The notes under the pieces are model-generated. The model saw only the letters and a list, made by a program, of their open reading frames with translations. It did not search any database and was not told the DNA's origin. Positions 48,349-64,000 of a stretch of 64,000 nucleotides of DNA are shown here, one piece after another; within the stretch, counting starts at the first letter, position 1; every line of letters begins with the position of its first letter. A program made the translations under genes and the position numbers. The DNA is from Branchiostoma floridae (taxonomy: Eukaryota; Chordata; Leptocardii; Amphioxiformes; Branchiostomatidae): positions 19,121,988-19,185,987 of the forward strand of contig NC_049980.1 of assembly GCF_000003815.2 (NCBI RefSeq), written 5' to 3'.

Positions 48349-49666
48349 NNNNNNNNNNNNNNNNNNNNNNNNNNNNNNNNNNNNNNNNNNNNNNNNNNNN
48401 NNNNNNNNNNNNNNNNNNNNNNNNNNNNNNNNNNNNNNNNNNNNNNNNTAATATTAGTTTCCATTTTGCCATCATGGTGGTCTTCAGTCCCGATATGTCA
48501 CTGGCCGGAAGTTTCATGCCTGTGTGCGGGCACCTGTGGGATGGACCAGGGGTGAACGGAGAATCTGCACTACCCCCTTCACGCATGCACATGAATGTTG
48601 AGCTTGGTGTGGAAACACGTGGTGCCTCGCTCACTGTGCCGTCGGACTGACTGACCACACCTCCCAGCTGAGTGGAGTTCATGTGTCGTAGATTAGGGAC
48701 AGTAGGATTTTCAGCGATGGGGAGGGGAAAATATTGAGCCGGGGGGGGGGGGGGGCTAGGATTTTTTTTTACCTGGGGGGAGGGCCAAGGAAAAAAGCTA
48801 GCTTGGTCTACCAGCAAAATTTGTCCCTTTTAAAAAAATACAAGAAATAGCGTTTCAGATAGTCAAGATTTAAAAACTTTTCTGTACCTCCGCAAGGAAT
48901 CGCCCGAGGTCGACGCTGCAGGACACAGTGAAAATGCGTTGGTGGAGGGTGCAGGGCTTATGCATCGCCTTCGAGATTCAGAACCCCTTTCACTTACAGA
49001 AAAATATATCCCCAGGGCCCTGAAAAATGCATTTCAGAGCTCGCGGGTAACGATTTGCAAATTTCCCGATGTTTGGGAGCCCGATAAACTAACATACACT
49101 AAATGTTTGCAGTCATTAGGAATTTTTTTTAATAGACAAAACAATTAACGTTATCTTCTACTAACGTTAACTTCAGATAATTGGTATATATCAAGATGTG
49201 CTGCTCATATGTTTGTAACTTTCATCAATATGTATATGGAAAACATATGGTAGTTTAATTGAAGTGGTATGTACCAAAGTGCTGTATTTCTCTAAGTTAC
49301 AAAGAAATGATAAAAGGGGCAATAAAACTTTATGATGTCATCCATATGGTCCAGATAATCATATCTAGAATCATTTCGTGCCCAGCTATCATTATTTTTT
49401 ATAACTTCATTCTTTATTAATTCCTTAATGAGAAAGCGATGGAGGTTAAAATGCCGATTTAGCCAGGAAGGAAATCTTAAAAGCTGTCTAACCGTTATTC
49501 TATGTAGAAAAAGCAGGAACTTCCAATATAGGTCTGTGTCTTAAATATTCAATACAGTGTACTTGCATAGCTTTCATGAACACAACATACATGTAGAATA
49601 TTGTCTCTTCTTTCTGTCTGTCAGTATAATTACATCTGTAAAGACACTGTGTCAGGTATGTCCTCT
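48349..49666. other. Spacer between the two NMNAT copies, with an N run at 48349-48448
   Basis: The start codon part of NMNAT copy A should lie in the gap or just right of it. Poly-G (near 48739) and poly-T tracts follow. No gene was supported in 48450-49660. Confidence 0.5.
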
Positions 49667-54009
<4,343 letters not shown>

Positions 54010-54831
54010 TTTGAAGACGCTGGAAAATCACATTTAGCTTTGGGGGTGATATGACTCCAACTCATCTTCTCTGAGCTGACTGTAATTCGCCATTTTTCTT
54101 CTTTGAATAAAAATAGATTATTTAAGTATATATATAAAACACCTTGTCAACAAAAATCTTATCTGGTGTACAAATGTTGATTTAATAAAATATTCAGTAA
54201 AAATTTCTCCTCTGCCAGCAGCCTGATGACATATTCCAGAGCTGCGACGAAACCAAGAAGCTGTCTCAAACGAAGGAGCTTTCATCCGAGCTTTCGCCTT
54301 GCTCCAACTCGTCATATAGCGATATAGAAGTTATTGGGTGAATATTAAGGTTGTTGGAAAATACTGTACCTTACTATTATTATCGTCATATCTGTTATAT
54401 TGATGCAAGAAGCGTTTGAATTTGATAAAAGCTGTTTGCCAATGAATGTTATTTTTCGTATATATGTATAACGTAACGTTAACATTATGTAACGGAATAT
54501 CGTTTTAGCAGGACAAGAGAGACAAAAAAAGATACACAGCATGGGTAGCAAAAGTGTAACAGTGGGGTTCAAGGACTGCTAAACTGACCATGCCAAACGA
54601 CTGTCAGCCTTTTAGCGTGGTTTTCGTAGCGTCTTGGTTTATGATCTGTTGGACTGGATTCATTGACATGTAGCTGGGACAAAATATGCATCGATCATTT
54701 GCTAATTTAGTTTCGATTGAGACCTTGCAGCATATGTGGTGGTATTATGGTAATGAGTGTTAATTACTGTATTCAATTATTCCCGCACAGGTTGAGGTGA
54801 TACAGGTTAGGATCACAATCCCACCACAGAC
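54010..54831. promoter_or_regulatory. Head-to-head intergenic region of NMNAT copy B and DDX59
   Basis: The two start codons are 0.8 kb apart and point away from each other, so a shared or back-to-back promoter is likely. A possible acceptor (GCACAG) at about 54791 precedes the DDX59 start, implying a non-coding first exon. On plus, 54217-54340 has an acceptor-like CTGCCAGCAG followed by an open reading ending SDIEVIG and a stop. This could be an unassigned terminal exon, but no partner exons were found. Confidence 0.45.
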
Positions 54832-57800
54832 ATGTTTGTACCAAGATCTGTATCCGTCAAGCATGTCAAGAAGAATACTAGAACTGTCCAACCTAAACCA
54901 CAGTCCTGGCCCACCAAAGGCATACAACAGACCAATCCAACAACACACAACAATACAGCAAAACCTTCCACAGCAATATCTACCTCTGTCCAACAAGACA
55001 GGCAAACAGAATTAGGGAGTGACGAGCCTGGTAGTGCTATTGAAATAGACTCATCTACGTCTCTGAAAGAGGAATTTTCAAATGATGGATGTGAACAAGG
55101 TAGCAGTGTATCAAAAGAGGAGGATGAAGATGAACCCATCGTGTCTTTCAGCAAGAACCAACGCTGGCCTGAGGAAGGGGAACCGGCCTGTGTCATGTGT
55201 GGCAGGTATGGGGAGTATATCTGTGACCAGACTGACAGTGACGTCTGTAGCTTAGAGTGCAAGGCCAAGCACCTCACACTCGTGCACCACCAAAAACAGT
55301 ACCTGGACCCCGACCAATCGTCAAGTCCAGAAGAAAGCAGAGCAACTGTACAAGTCAATAGCCTTTCTGAGACACAGAATTTGTACAAGGAACATGTGAC
55401 GTTATCACAACTGAGTAATGAACAAGTTGAAGAAGTCAGGAAACAACTTGGAATCACTGTAAGAGGAACAGATGTTCCTAAACCTATCTTGGAGTTCTTC
55501 CACTGTGGGTTCAATGATACGGTCAGTGCAAACATGTCTGTGGTGAAGTATGACATGCCCACAGCTGTGCAGATGCAGGTGTTGCCTGCAGGGATGATGG
55601 GAAGGGACGTGATGGCAGCGGCACCTACTGGATCAGGAAAAAGTGTGTACACATACTCCATGTTATTAATTAGGTCATGTATTTCTGAGCAAAAAAAATA
55701 CTACCGGGTATCTGGGTTTGAACAGTGAAAGTAACTTCCATTAGCATGTATATCCACCTTTTTGTATGTAAAACAGTGTGTTAGCGAGATCTCTAGTGTA
55801 CTTGTAACACCCCAAGGTATGCACAGTTTAGATATGCATTAGTGCATTGTACTAGGCAGCATTGCATTGGAGATCTCTTTATACACATTTTCAGGGTAGC
55901 AGAAAATAATGTCTAATACCCTATTACCTGACAAAATAAAAAATTAGGCTTTTATCACATAATGATTTTGTGAAAACTCATACATGCATTGCGCAGCACA
56001 TGTGTATTGGAACACAATACACAATAGAACTAATACTAGTTTTACAGTTTCTGAAAATGCCATTTGTTTGTATGACAACATTTTGCAAGGCAAGTGAACA
56101 ATACCATGATCATTTTTGAGAGCCCTGCTGTTCCCTGTTGTTCCTACTGTCCAGCTGCTGCCTTCCTCCTGCCAGTAGTACTGAATGTGTTCAGGACAGT
56201 GTCCAGTGCTATAGGTGGGAGAGATCCCAGGTGGACACACCCACTGGCCTTGATCTTAGCTCCTACCAGGGAGCTGTGTATGCAAGTAGAGGATCAGGCA
56301 AAGCAACTCATGAAAGGTCAGATAATAACTTTTACAAGTTTAACTTTAATTTAAAGTTTAAGCCTATGCTTGCTGCCTCATGCATGTCCAACTCAAACTG
56401 ACAGTTCGAACATTAGGTATTGAAGAGAAATAATGGCCTGGAATCTGATTGAGAAACACATTGCAAATTTCAGGTCTGCCCCACATGAGAACAGCCTTGC
56501 TGGTGGGAGGCCTGCCCCTCCCCCCGCAGGTGCACCGGCTGCAGCAGGGGGTACAGGTGCTGGTGGCCACACCTGGCAGGCTTCTGGACATCTTACACAG
56601 GAAAGGTCAGTGCTGTACTTCTAGATTGGTGCTTCAAGGTTTTGTACTACTGTCACGAAATAGTCTCGCTATTATGTTTCACTACAAGTTATCATACTGC
56701 AAATATTTCGTGGTATACTAAATTTGTTACAAGCTTTCTCCATGAACAGAACACCAATGAAAATATTTCACAACTTACTGTATGGATTTTTTTCTTACCG
56801 CAGATGTTTCCCTTGAGTGTGTTGAGGTGTTGGTTGTTGATGAACTGGATACCATGTTACACCTGGGCTTCAGGGAGCAGGTGTTAGAGATCATTGACAG
56901 CCTTCCCTCTCAGAGACAGACCATGATGTTCTCAGCCACCATCCCACAGCCTATAGAGACCCTGGCCTCATCCATACTCAACAACCCTGTCTATGTACTT
57001 GTTGGGCAGGTAAGTAGTTTTAAGGTCTCCACTGNNNNNNNNNNNNNNNNNNNNNNNNNNNNNNNNNNNNNNNNNNNNNNNNNNNNNNNNNNNNNNNNNN
57101 NNNNNNNNNNNNNNNNNNNNNNNNNNNNNNNNNNNNNNNNNNNNNNNNNNNNNNNNNNNNNNNNNNNNNNNNNNNNNNNNNNNNNNNNNNNNNNNNNNNN
57201 NNNNNNNNNNNNNNNNNNNNNNNNNNNNNNNNNNNNNNNNNNNNNNNNNNNNNNNNNNNTATTTCGTGGTATACTAAATTTGTTACAAGCTTTCTCCATG
57301 AACAGAACACCAATGAAAATATTTCACAACTTACTGTATGGATTTTTTTCTTACCGCAGATGTTTCCCTTGAGTGTGTTGAGGTGTTGGTTGTTGATGAA
57401 CTGGATACCATGTTACACCTGGGCTTCAGGGAGCAGGTGTTAGAGATCATTGACAGCCTTCCCTCTCAGAGACAGACCATGATGTTCTCAGCCACCATCC
57501 CACAGCCTATAGAGACCCTGGCCTCATCCATACTCAACAACCCTGTCTATGTACTTGTTGGGCAGGTAAGTAGTTTTAAGGTCTCCACTGCATGACAACT
57601 GTATTACATAATTGCCTCAGTTGCAGACTTATAGCACAGCAAAAAAGTACTTTTCCCTCCTACTGCAAAATAAATCCACCACAAAATGAATTCCCAATAC
57701 AGTAAACATGACCCCTCTTCACAGGCAAGCACACCCAGTCCTTCAGTGAAGCAGACAATACTGTGGGTGGAGGAAAACTCAAAGAAGAGGATGTTGTTCA

Positions 57801-59185
57801 CCATCCTACAGGACCCCAAACACTACCAGCCTCCTGTACTAGTGTTTGTGGATTCACGCATGGGAGCAGACTTGCTTGCGGATGCCATACATACGGTGAG
57901 GTTGTCATGGTAGAGGCTACTGAGTATTACATTGTATTCCATGTCTCATATTCATTACAACTACATTGTACTTGTGTTGAGAACTCCTAAAGATTTTGTT
58001 GATAATGTCATTATCTTAAGATACAATGATATGAGAGAACAGGTAGTATTGGCATGATATCAAAAACAGAGGAATCTGTTATTGGTGACAATTTCTAATG
58101 CCCCCCTCCCCCTTCCATGTTTCTCTGCCCCAGAAATGTAATGTACGAGCCCTCTCCATGCACGGTGACAAGCCCCAGTCTGAGCGGTCAGCAGCTCTAA
58201 ATTCTCTGCTGAAAGGAGAAGTGGACGTGGTGGTGGCCACTGGTGTCCTGGGGAGGGGGCTGGACCTTTGCAGGGTCCGACTGGTCATTGTTTTTGACAT
58301 GCCACCCTCTGTCAATGAGTACATTCATCAGGTGAGACCTTTGTGCTGTTGCTTTCTATGGAGCATTTTCACTCACTTCTCATATTGATAAAGCAGGCAG
58401 GTTGATGTGCTTATTTCCATTTTAGTTGAAGTTTATTCAGCATTTTTGTGTGTTATTGACGTTACTTGAGAGGGTCAGAAATATTTAGATGGTTGAGTTA
58501 TGACAGATGAGATATGATTCATTGAAATGCAAATTGGACACTAAAATGGTGGTAGACACAGCAATGACATTTATGTGGGCACTTTATTCTTCCTTAAACT
58601 TGTTGTACAGCTGTCAGCAGAGAAAGGGTGAAGATTATCAAATTAAGACACTCAAAGGAAAAGCTGGGCACACTTAAGTAGCAAGAATATGAAATCAAAC
58701 TTGAAAATAAGCAAATGCAATTATAACCTCATCTGTTGTTTACTTAGAAAAATAAGACAGCAGCATCATAGGAAAGTCCAAGAATAAAAAAGATCAAATA
58801 AAAAATGTTTGGTCCAATGTGTATGATTTTGTTTGTCTTATTGCAGATTGGGCGAGCTGGCAGGCTAGGTTCCAGTGGAAGGGCCATGGCCTTCATCAAC
58901 AACAACAATAAAGGCCTATTTCTGGACCTGTTTGACACTCTGCACCCCCTACACATGCAGATGCCCTCACAACTGGTCAATTCTCCCCACCTGCAGCAGC
59001 AGAGGGAACGTAGGAAAAGGACACAAAGGGCTAGGGAAAATGTAGAGACGTCATCACGGACTGAACAACACGGAGAGAAGTGGGCACAACAGAAACACAG
59101 CAATGCTGCTTACATGCAACGGCAGAGGGCCAAAAGGGGAAGAGAGCAAGAAGGTTCAAAAGCCAAGCATCATAAGAAGTATTAA
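54832..59185 (+). CDS. DDX59: Probable ATP-dependent RNA helicase DDX59 with zf-HIT finger
   Basis: Seven coding exons, 54832-55642, 56155-56316, 56474-56605, 56804-57009 (or its duplicate 57360-57565), 57725-57895, 58134-58331 and 58847-59185, give 672 aa. The start [10 protein letters not shown] matches the family's first residues. An acidic linker follows. The HIT-type zinc finger [13 protein letters not shown]...CSLECKAKH is at about residues 120-148. Helicase motifs follow: Q-motif region [10 protein letters not shown], motif I APTGSGKT (split by a phase-1 intron), Ia [15 protein letters not shown], Ib ATPGRLLD, motif II as DELD, motif III SAT, then [22 protein letters not shown] and motif [12 protein letters not shown]. 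The C-terminus is Gln/Arg/Lys-rich. In vertebrates DDX59 loss causes an orofaciodigital/Hedgehog-type ciliopathy; the RNA substrate is unclear. DELD in place of DEAD is read in both copies of that exon. The exon duplication is probably an assembly artefact. Confidence 0.94.
57260..57590 (+). repeat. Identical duplicate of 56704-57034 across an N run (duplicated DDX59 exon)
   Basis: 331 bp including the complete 206 bp motif-II exon and both splice sites are repeated with an offset of 556 bp. No difference was seen by eye. The second copy begins exactly at the end of the N run 57035-57259, and the first ends exactly at its start. Two in-frame copies would repeat the DELD and SAT motifs, which no helicase needs. 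An assembly or haplotype-merge artefact is the likely explanation. Confidence 0.9.
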
Positions 59186-59357
59186 GGGGTCATGACCATA
59201 TACATGTTGTGTCTGGACATTTCGAGGTATTGTTATAGAGATTAACAGTTACCACACACTGAGGTGCCCATGTGTCTGAAATTTGTTACTACTTACACAC
59301 TCAGACACATTTCAATCCATAATGATCTTTAAAGCCACAAGTACATTTGTTGTGTAA

Positions 59358-59363
59358 AATAAA
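59358..59363 (+). terminator. Candidate polyadenylation signal of DDX59
   Basis: AATAAA lies about 170 bp after the DDX59 stop codon, a normal 3' UTR distance. Confidence 0.55.
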
Positions 59364-60175
59364 GATTTATAGTTACTTTGTTCCACTTCTTGTACACATA
59401 CATTCCAATGGCATGTCCAAACCAATTTTTCTATTGAATAAATGTGTCAGTTACAACATTACAGGTTTTCACCACCTGAAAATGTTACATGTCATTTTTT
59501 TGTCAATGGAAAGGAATTAAACACGTTCTAGATATTTGTAATGGTGTCCTTTATCTTCAGTTTTAGCCAAGTTTTAATTAAGATAGCTGATGTTGGAGAG
59601 AGGAAGCAATTTACAAGNNNNNNNNNNNNNNNNNNNNNNNNNNNNNNNNNNNNNNNNNNNNNNNNNNNNNNNNNNNNNNNNNNNNNNNNNNNNNNNNNNN
59701 NNNNNNNNNNNNNNNNNAAAGCAGTTGAAATTACCTGTCATCTATACCTGTTTTCAAGTTGATGTTGTATGTCATGATACCAAACAGACCACAGTACTTG
59801 CGTTATTGTTTCAGGGATCACTCGAACTAAATCATTAATGAATGTAAGTTCTCAATATTTCCGTGTAGTATCATAAACACCTGTGGGTGATTGTTGTAAG
59901 TAGCTGACATAAGAAAATTTTATCGAATGTCTTTAAAGTTGTTAAATCTATGTTCGTTTTAACATAATCTATGGCTTAAACATAAATGTTGAAATGATAA
60001 GAATTAACTTAAATATATACAACGCGTGCATGAAAAGAAAACGATTGTATAAAAAATCACCCATGAATGAAAAAAAAAACTATTTAGAAATAGAGAAAAT
60101 TCGATCAACACATTTTGCTTTGGAATTTTGCTGTCAATAAAATGCTAAATTCAAATTCAAAATTTCTTTCCCTAG

Positions 60176-61178
60176 GCTAGCTGGAAATCCATACAGGGAG
60201 TACGGCAAATGTGACGTCTGTAAGCGGCCGTATGACTTTCGATGGAGCAGGCAACTGTGGTTTGAGATGTACAAGGTAGGCAACAAATCTTGTTTTTGTC
60301 AGCTTTGCCGTCGACATTGTGAAAAATTTCACACAGGAAATGTTTGATTTACATTTTGAGTTCGTACATGTGTCATTCATTCATATGTGAGGAGATATCG
60401 TGAGTAGGATTTTTAATAAGTTGAACCAATCAATAGTGCCGTCTCGTATGCCCAACGAGTAATGTCTGAAAAGTACAGAAATGATGTTAGTAACGCTGCT
60501 TTCCAGAGATCGTCATGGCTGTACCGCCACCGTTTCTGTCTCCTCTCCAACATCATCAGCTGCCTGTTGATGTACATCCTCTTCAGAATGATTCCACCCA
60601 AAGACAACATCGCCGTCTTAGTAGCCCACACTACCAAGGAAAGGAAAGAAGACTTTGACTTCGTCGGACTCTTCTATGTGCTATACGTGCATAACAACGC
60701 CCTCGTGCTTTTCCTACTCTTTGGTGCCATGTGTTACAACTGCATGGGGCTCCACTCGCAGCCTGTAATGTTACTAGCGAACGTCGGTGTGCTATACGCA
60801 TGTGCTTTGTACAATACCGTTTGCTATCCTGACAGCCGCCCACCCGAACCAGTGTCGTTCTACATGATTCCAATCGTTGGTCTTGCCTACGCTCCAATCG
60901 CACACATTGCCGCCCTCTTGATGATCTGGATCCTTCTAGACGTGATGATGTCTATCTGGGGAGTAGTACTGGTAGTGTGTACCATTCTGGATGTCCTACA
61001 CCTGACAGGGTACGCAGCCAATAGGGCTCTCTTCCCACTGCTGTGCATTGACGATGTCTTAGATGACCTTGGTAACAGGAGGTATTTTCTGATACTGCAC
61101 GGTTTAGGACGACTCGTTTTGCCTGTAGGTATGTTCTTCTTGCATGTCATGTGTTTGTATGTCAAAATCGAGTTCTGA
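60176..61178 (+). CDS. C-terminal part of a multi-pass membrane protein, possibly RING-CH (MARCH)-like
   Basis: Two exons, 60176-60275 and 60507-61178, are joined in phase 0 and give about 256 residues before the stop. The first holds YGKCDVCKRPYDFRW, a C-x2-C knuckle of the kind that closes a RING-CH finger. The upstream finger half was not found and may lie in or left of the N run 59618-59717. The second exon has five or six hydrophobic segments, starting at FCLLSNIISCLLMYILF and ending at PVGMFFLHVMCLYV, with Tyr- and Cys-rich loops. MARCH proteins are membrane E3 ubiquitin ligases with this finger-then-TM layout, but the evidence is one knuckle only. The start is missing; the Met at 60462 lies in the intron by this model and would drop the knuckle. 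Confidence 0.5.
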
Positions 61179-61368
61179 TGTCGATTCTTCATTAAAACTA
61201 CATGAATGAACAATGCGATGCTCTGATATTGTGATCTTGGGGGACAAGGAATTTCTGCAACTTTTGATCCACTACTCACAGTCACTTGTAATGTCTGCAT
61301 AAAGTGACTGCATAGATGCCAGCTTATTTCCTGACATAAGACTTTATCTATTCAGCCGGTATAACCGC

Positions 61369-61437
61369 CCTTCGGCATAACACACCAGCTTCGCAGACAC
61401 ACGGTTGCGGCAGCAGCTGGTTATATTACGCTGAAGG
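61369..61437. repeat. Imperfect foldback hairpin
   Basis: CCTTCGGCATAACACACCAG on the left is mirrored imperfectly by AGCTGGTTATATTACGCTGA on the right, with arms of about 22 bp. It lies 0.2 kb after the stop of the membrane protein gene. Probably a MITE relic. Confidence 0.6.
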
Positions 61438-61463
61438 ATCCATCACACCTATTTTTTGAACAT

Positions 61464-61502
61464 CTATCTGCAAGCATTCTTTAAAGATATGCTTGCAGAT
61501 AG
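61464..61502. repeat. Perfect 14 bp inverted repeat stem-loop
   Basis: CTATCTGCAAGCAT and ATGCTTGCAGATAG are separated by an 11 bp A/T-rich loop. It lies directly after the foldback at 61369. The rest of 61503-63244 shows no supported gene. Confidence 0.8.
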
Positions 61503-63244
61503 AAGACTGGTATTGTTATGTGAAAATTGGTCCCACAGTGACTATTATTTTGTTGACAATAAATTTTGCATTTTCCAGGATTTGACAAAAAATATTTGAC
61601 ATAACTCATGAAAGTCATAAATTCGAGATGAAAGGGAAATTGTGATTTGTCTGTTGGGCCATGCTACTTTGTGCAAGTAAGAATTTACTGCTAACATTAA
61701 CGTTTATCATGACAAAATTACTCAGTGGAAGAAACATGTCCAGTGTATTTATTCCTCTCAGGAACTCTTGCAACATAGGACAACACGCATACAGAATATC
61801 AGTGTAAACAAGAAACAACATATGTGGTAAAACAGACTAAGTACCTGTGTAAATCAAGTCTTTGAACTGGGTAACGTTCTAGTACTTCTACCTGAACTCA
61901 ACACTATGCTACATGCACATGGACGAAAAAAAGGTTCAAATAGCTCCCAAGCCCCATCTTACAGTGAGTGTGTTTCACAATATTGTGTATGTTGTGGGGT
62001 GTATTCTGAAAATCCATTCGACGTCAATGTAGTACAATCAAAGATGCACATGAAGTTGTCAGCTTGAAATGTACATGTTATGGCAGTTCATGTAATAAGA
62101 AAAAGATTTTCCAGAGAGAAAAAAAAGTTACTATTGCTTTCTTATATCATTGCACAGTGGAAACATACTTCTAGTGCATATGAGGACTCCAGTACTGTTT
62201 TGCCATGTAAAAGATTCTTTGACAGGATATCAACTACATGATCCCCATGTACATTTCTATTCTCTCAATGCATGCTGGGAGACACTGGGCAACATGGGCA
62301 GCTGAGAGGCTACACAATATTAACTACCATGACAACATAGACCAGACAGGACACTGTGCATGCATGGTGACCAGGTCACTATGTTCTTTGCCCATCTGAG
62401 CTACCAATAGTGCACAGTGATCTGTGAAAAGGTCATACACTGTAGCTTGTGTAATCTGCCATCTTGCCTTTCTGGAACTTGGATTCAGAGCAATCATCGT
62501 TCTCGCACAGCTTTGTCTTCAACTTCCAACTGTATTGCTGTAAACAAATAACTTTAAATAATTGATGTGAACAGAAAAGCAGTACAGAATGGAGACTAGC
62601 ATGGTATTGCTTTAGACGTTCAGGTTGAGTACTAGTATTGCATTGGAAATATACATCTGAAACAGTAGTTATAGAAGCACAGTGAAATCTGTGATACTTA
62701 GATGATAGTGCACATAATGTTGAAACTGAACCTGACAACGTAAGCCTAGTGATCTGTTTCAACAATGTCAGTTCTTTGTATCTGTAACTTGGAATGCTCA
62801 TCCAGACTACAGAGCATCATTTTTCTATTTGAGTGGACCGATGAGCCAATTGGCAAATATTGAAGATGTAGTTTGAGGCAAATGATTCAAAACAGTGACA
62901 AGTTTCAGAACAGTAAATGAGTATGCACGACCTACTTGAACTAAACACAGATGGAAGAGCATACACAGATGCAATAGATCGAAAATAAAGGCACCTGTTA
63001 AGATTTACAATGTGTGTATCAAGCCCTCTAAAGTACACAAGGCTGGCCATAGCTCAATATCATGTTAATGTAAGTGAAGGTGGTGACAGGAAGGCCATGT
63101 TCACAAATTGTAACAGTTCAATGGACATAACAACCAGAACTTTATTTCTGCCACAAAAGGCAGAACCAGGTTAAGCAGCAGTCAACATTGACCAGCTCAT
63201 TGGAAGACGGGATTGACATCTCTCTCTGTCCGCAGATTCTCTTC

Positions 63245-63926
63245 TCACTTTCCGTGCTTCTGATATTTCAGGAGTTCGGCTTTGAGCGAGCTGACCTTAG
63301 ACCTCTCCTGTTCTAGTGCTGCATGAAGTTCTGCAACCTGGGTGGTAGTTATGATACAGAGGCAAGATTAAAAGATTTTCTTCTGGCGTGCGACAATTAT
63401 ATGCTAGCATCTTTTGCTGGCATTTTGTTGCCACAAAAAATGGTGCACCACCATCCCCCAACAGAAAGCATGGAATGTTCTAAGACTGACGAAGTTTGTA
63501 CCTTTCAGAAGGAACACACTGTAAAACTTAAAGATTTCCAGTGGTTTTTGCAATTCCATTGTGTAAGCACTGTACTACCAATTTTTTTTGACAGCAAACT
63601 TAAAATACAGCAAAAACCTTGTTTCCCTTTCTACACAAGAATTAAGTCCCCAGAAAAAAAAATAGAAAATTACAGTATGATGCATACAATGTGACACACC
63701 CACTATGTGTATAGCCTCGGTACCAGCCTTTTTATCCTTTTTTGGATAAAGACGCGGCCAAAAGAGAAGAGTAAAGCCAAAGAGGAAGGCAACCAAGCTA
63801 CTAGGTGTGTATGGGAAGGGAACTGAAAATTGAATGTATATTCAGAGATCCTCACCTCCTGTGTTAGCTCATCCCTTATCTGACCCAGCTCATCCACCTG
63901 CTGTAGCACCTCGGCCTTGTCTTTCA
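63245..63926 (-). CDS. C-terminal exons of a coiled-coil protein running off the right edge
   Basis: Two exons on minus: 63856-63926 and 63245-63337, GT-AG, phase consistent. They encode KDKAEVLQQVDELGQIRDEL, then a Glu/Leu/Lys heptad-like run with HAALEQERSKVSSLKAELL, ending KYQKHGK and TGA. It is clearly coiled coil to the very C-terminus. The family was not recognised, and most of the protein is outside the window. A possible alternative last exon in phase (about 62438-62538, reading SWKLKTKLCENDDCSES) exists further left but is only a splice-signal guess. Confidence 0.7.
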
Positions 63927-64000
63927 CTGCAAAACCACAGACGATAAAAGGTGTAATGTATCAGTGGTTACCTGTACATTTACACAAAGATGAATAGTAC

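Noticed and set aside
48923-49148. Plus ORF of 69 codons between the NMNAT copies
   Set aside because: No recognisable content, no splice context, ends in an A/T-rich stretch.

Overview
The window looks like nuclear DNA of an invertebrate chordate, most likely a cephalochordate (amphioxus, Branchiostoma). The species is inferred from family content, not proven. Genes are intron-rich with GT-AG junctions, the spacers are full of small transposons and tandem repeats, and the protein families are animal ones: TIMM44, KCNMB, NMNAT, DDX59 and a CR1/Jockey-type LINE with a PHD finger and a 2A-like motif. N runs lie at 3296-3755, 15090-15699, 17700-17935, 20175-20274, 48349-48448, 57035-57259 and 59618-59717. 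All multi-exon genes were built by hand from splice signals, codon phase and remembered family similarity; no search was run.

Layout. 0-4.7 kb: TIMM44 on minus, running off the left edge, with a MITE-like element in an intron. 4.7-11.8 kb: gene-poor, with LINE remnants, several foldback hairpins and an unusual ATGTGA-rich block. 11.8-12.35 kb: intronless two-finger C2H2 gene on minus. 12.9-17.7 kb: satellite of about 225 bp monomers. 19.4-27.5 kb: a 13-exon coiled-coil gene on plus, not recognised. 28.3-29.8 kb: CA microsatellite and a 74 bp minisatellite. 29.9-33.2 kb: an unrecognised minus gene with internally repeated acidic segments and four Trp-Trp exons. It is divergent from a two-exon BK-channel beta-like gene at 34.7-35.8 kb. 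36.2-36.7 kb: deleted mariner element.

37.9-54.0 kb: two tandem NMNAT (NAD synthesis) copies on minus. The right copy is complete (8 exons, 260 aa). The left copy lacks two central exons and has a nearly full-length LINE (42.75-47.01 kb) inserted inside an exon, so it is probably a pseudogene. Head-to-head with the right copy lies DDX59 (54.8-59.2 kb, plus), a zf-HIT DEAD-box helicase whose motif II here reads DELD. 60.2-61.2 kb: part of a multi-pass membrane protein that may follow a RING-CH type finger. 63.2 kb to the edge: the C-terminal exons of a coiled-coil protein on minus.

The genes do not form a pathway. They are independent housekeeping or cell-biological genes whose spacers and introns have been heavily remodelled by transposons. 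The most interesting structures are the LINE-split NMNAT exon, the 2A-like motif in that LINE, the phase-1 WW exons, the DELD helicase motif and the 10-bp-phased ATGTGA block.
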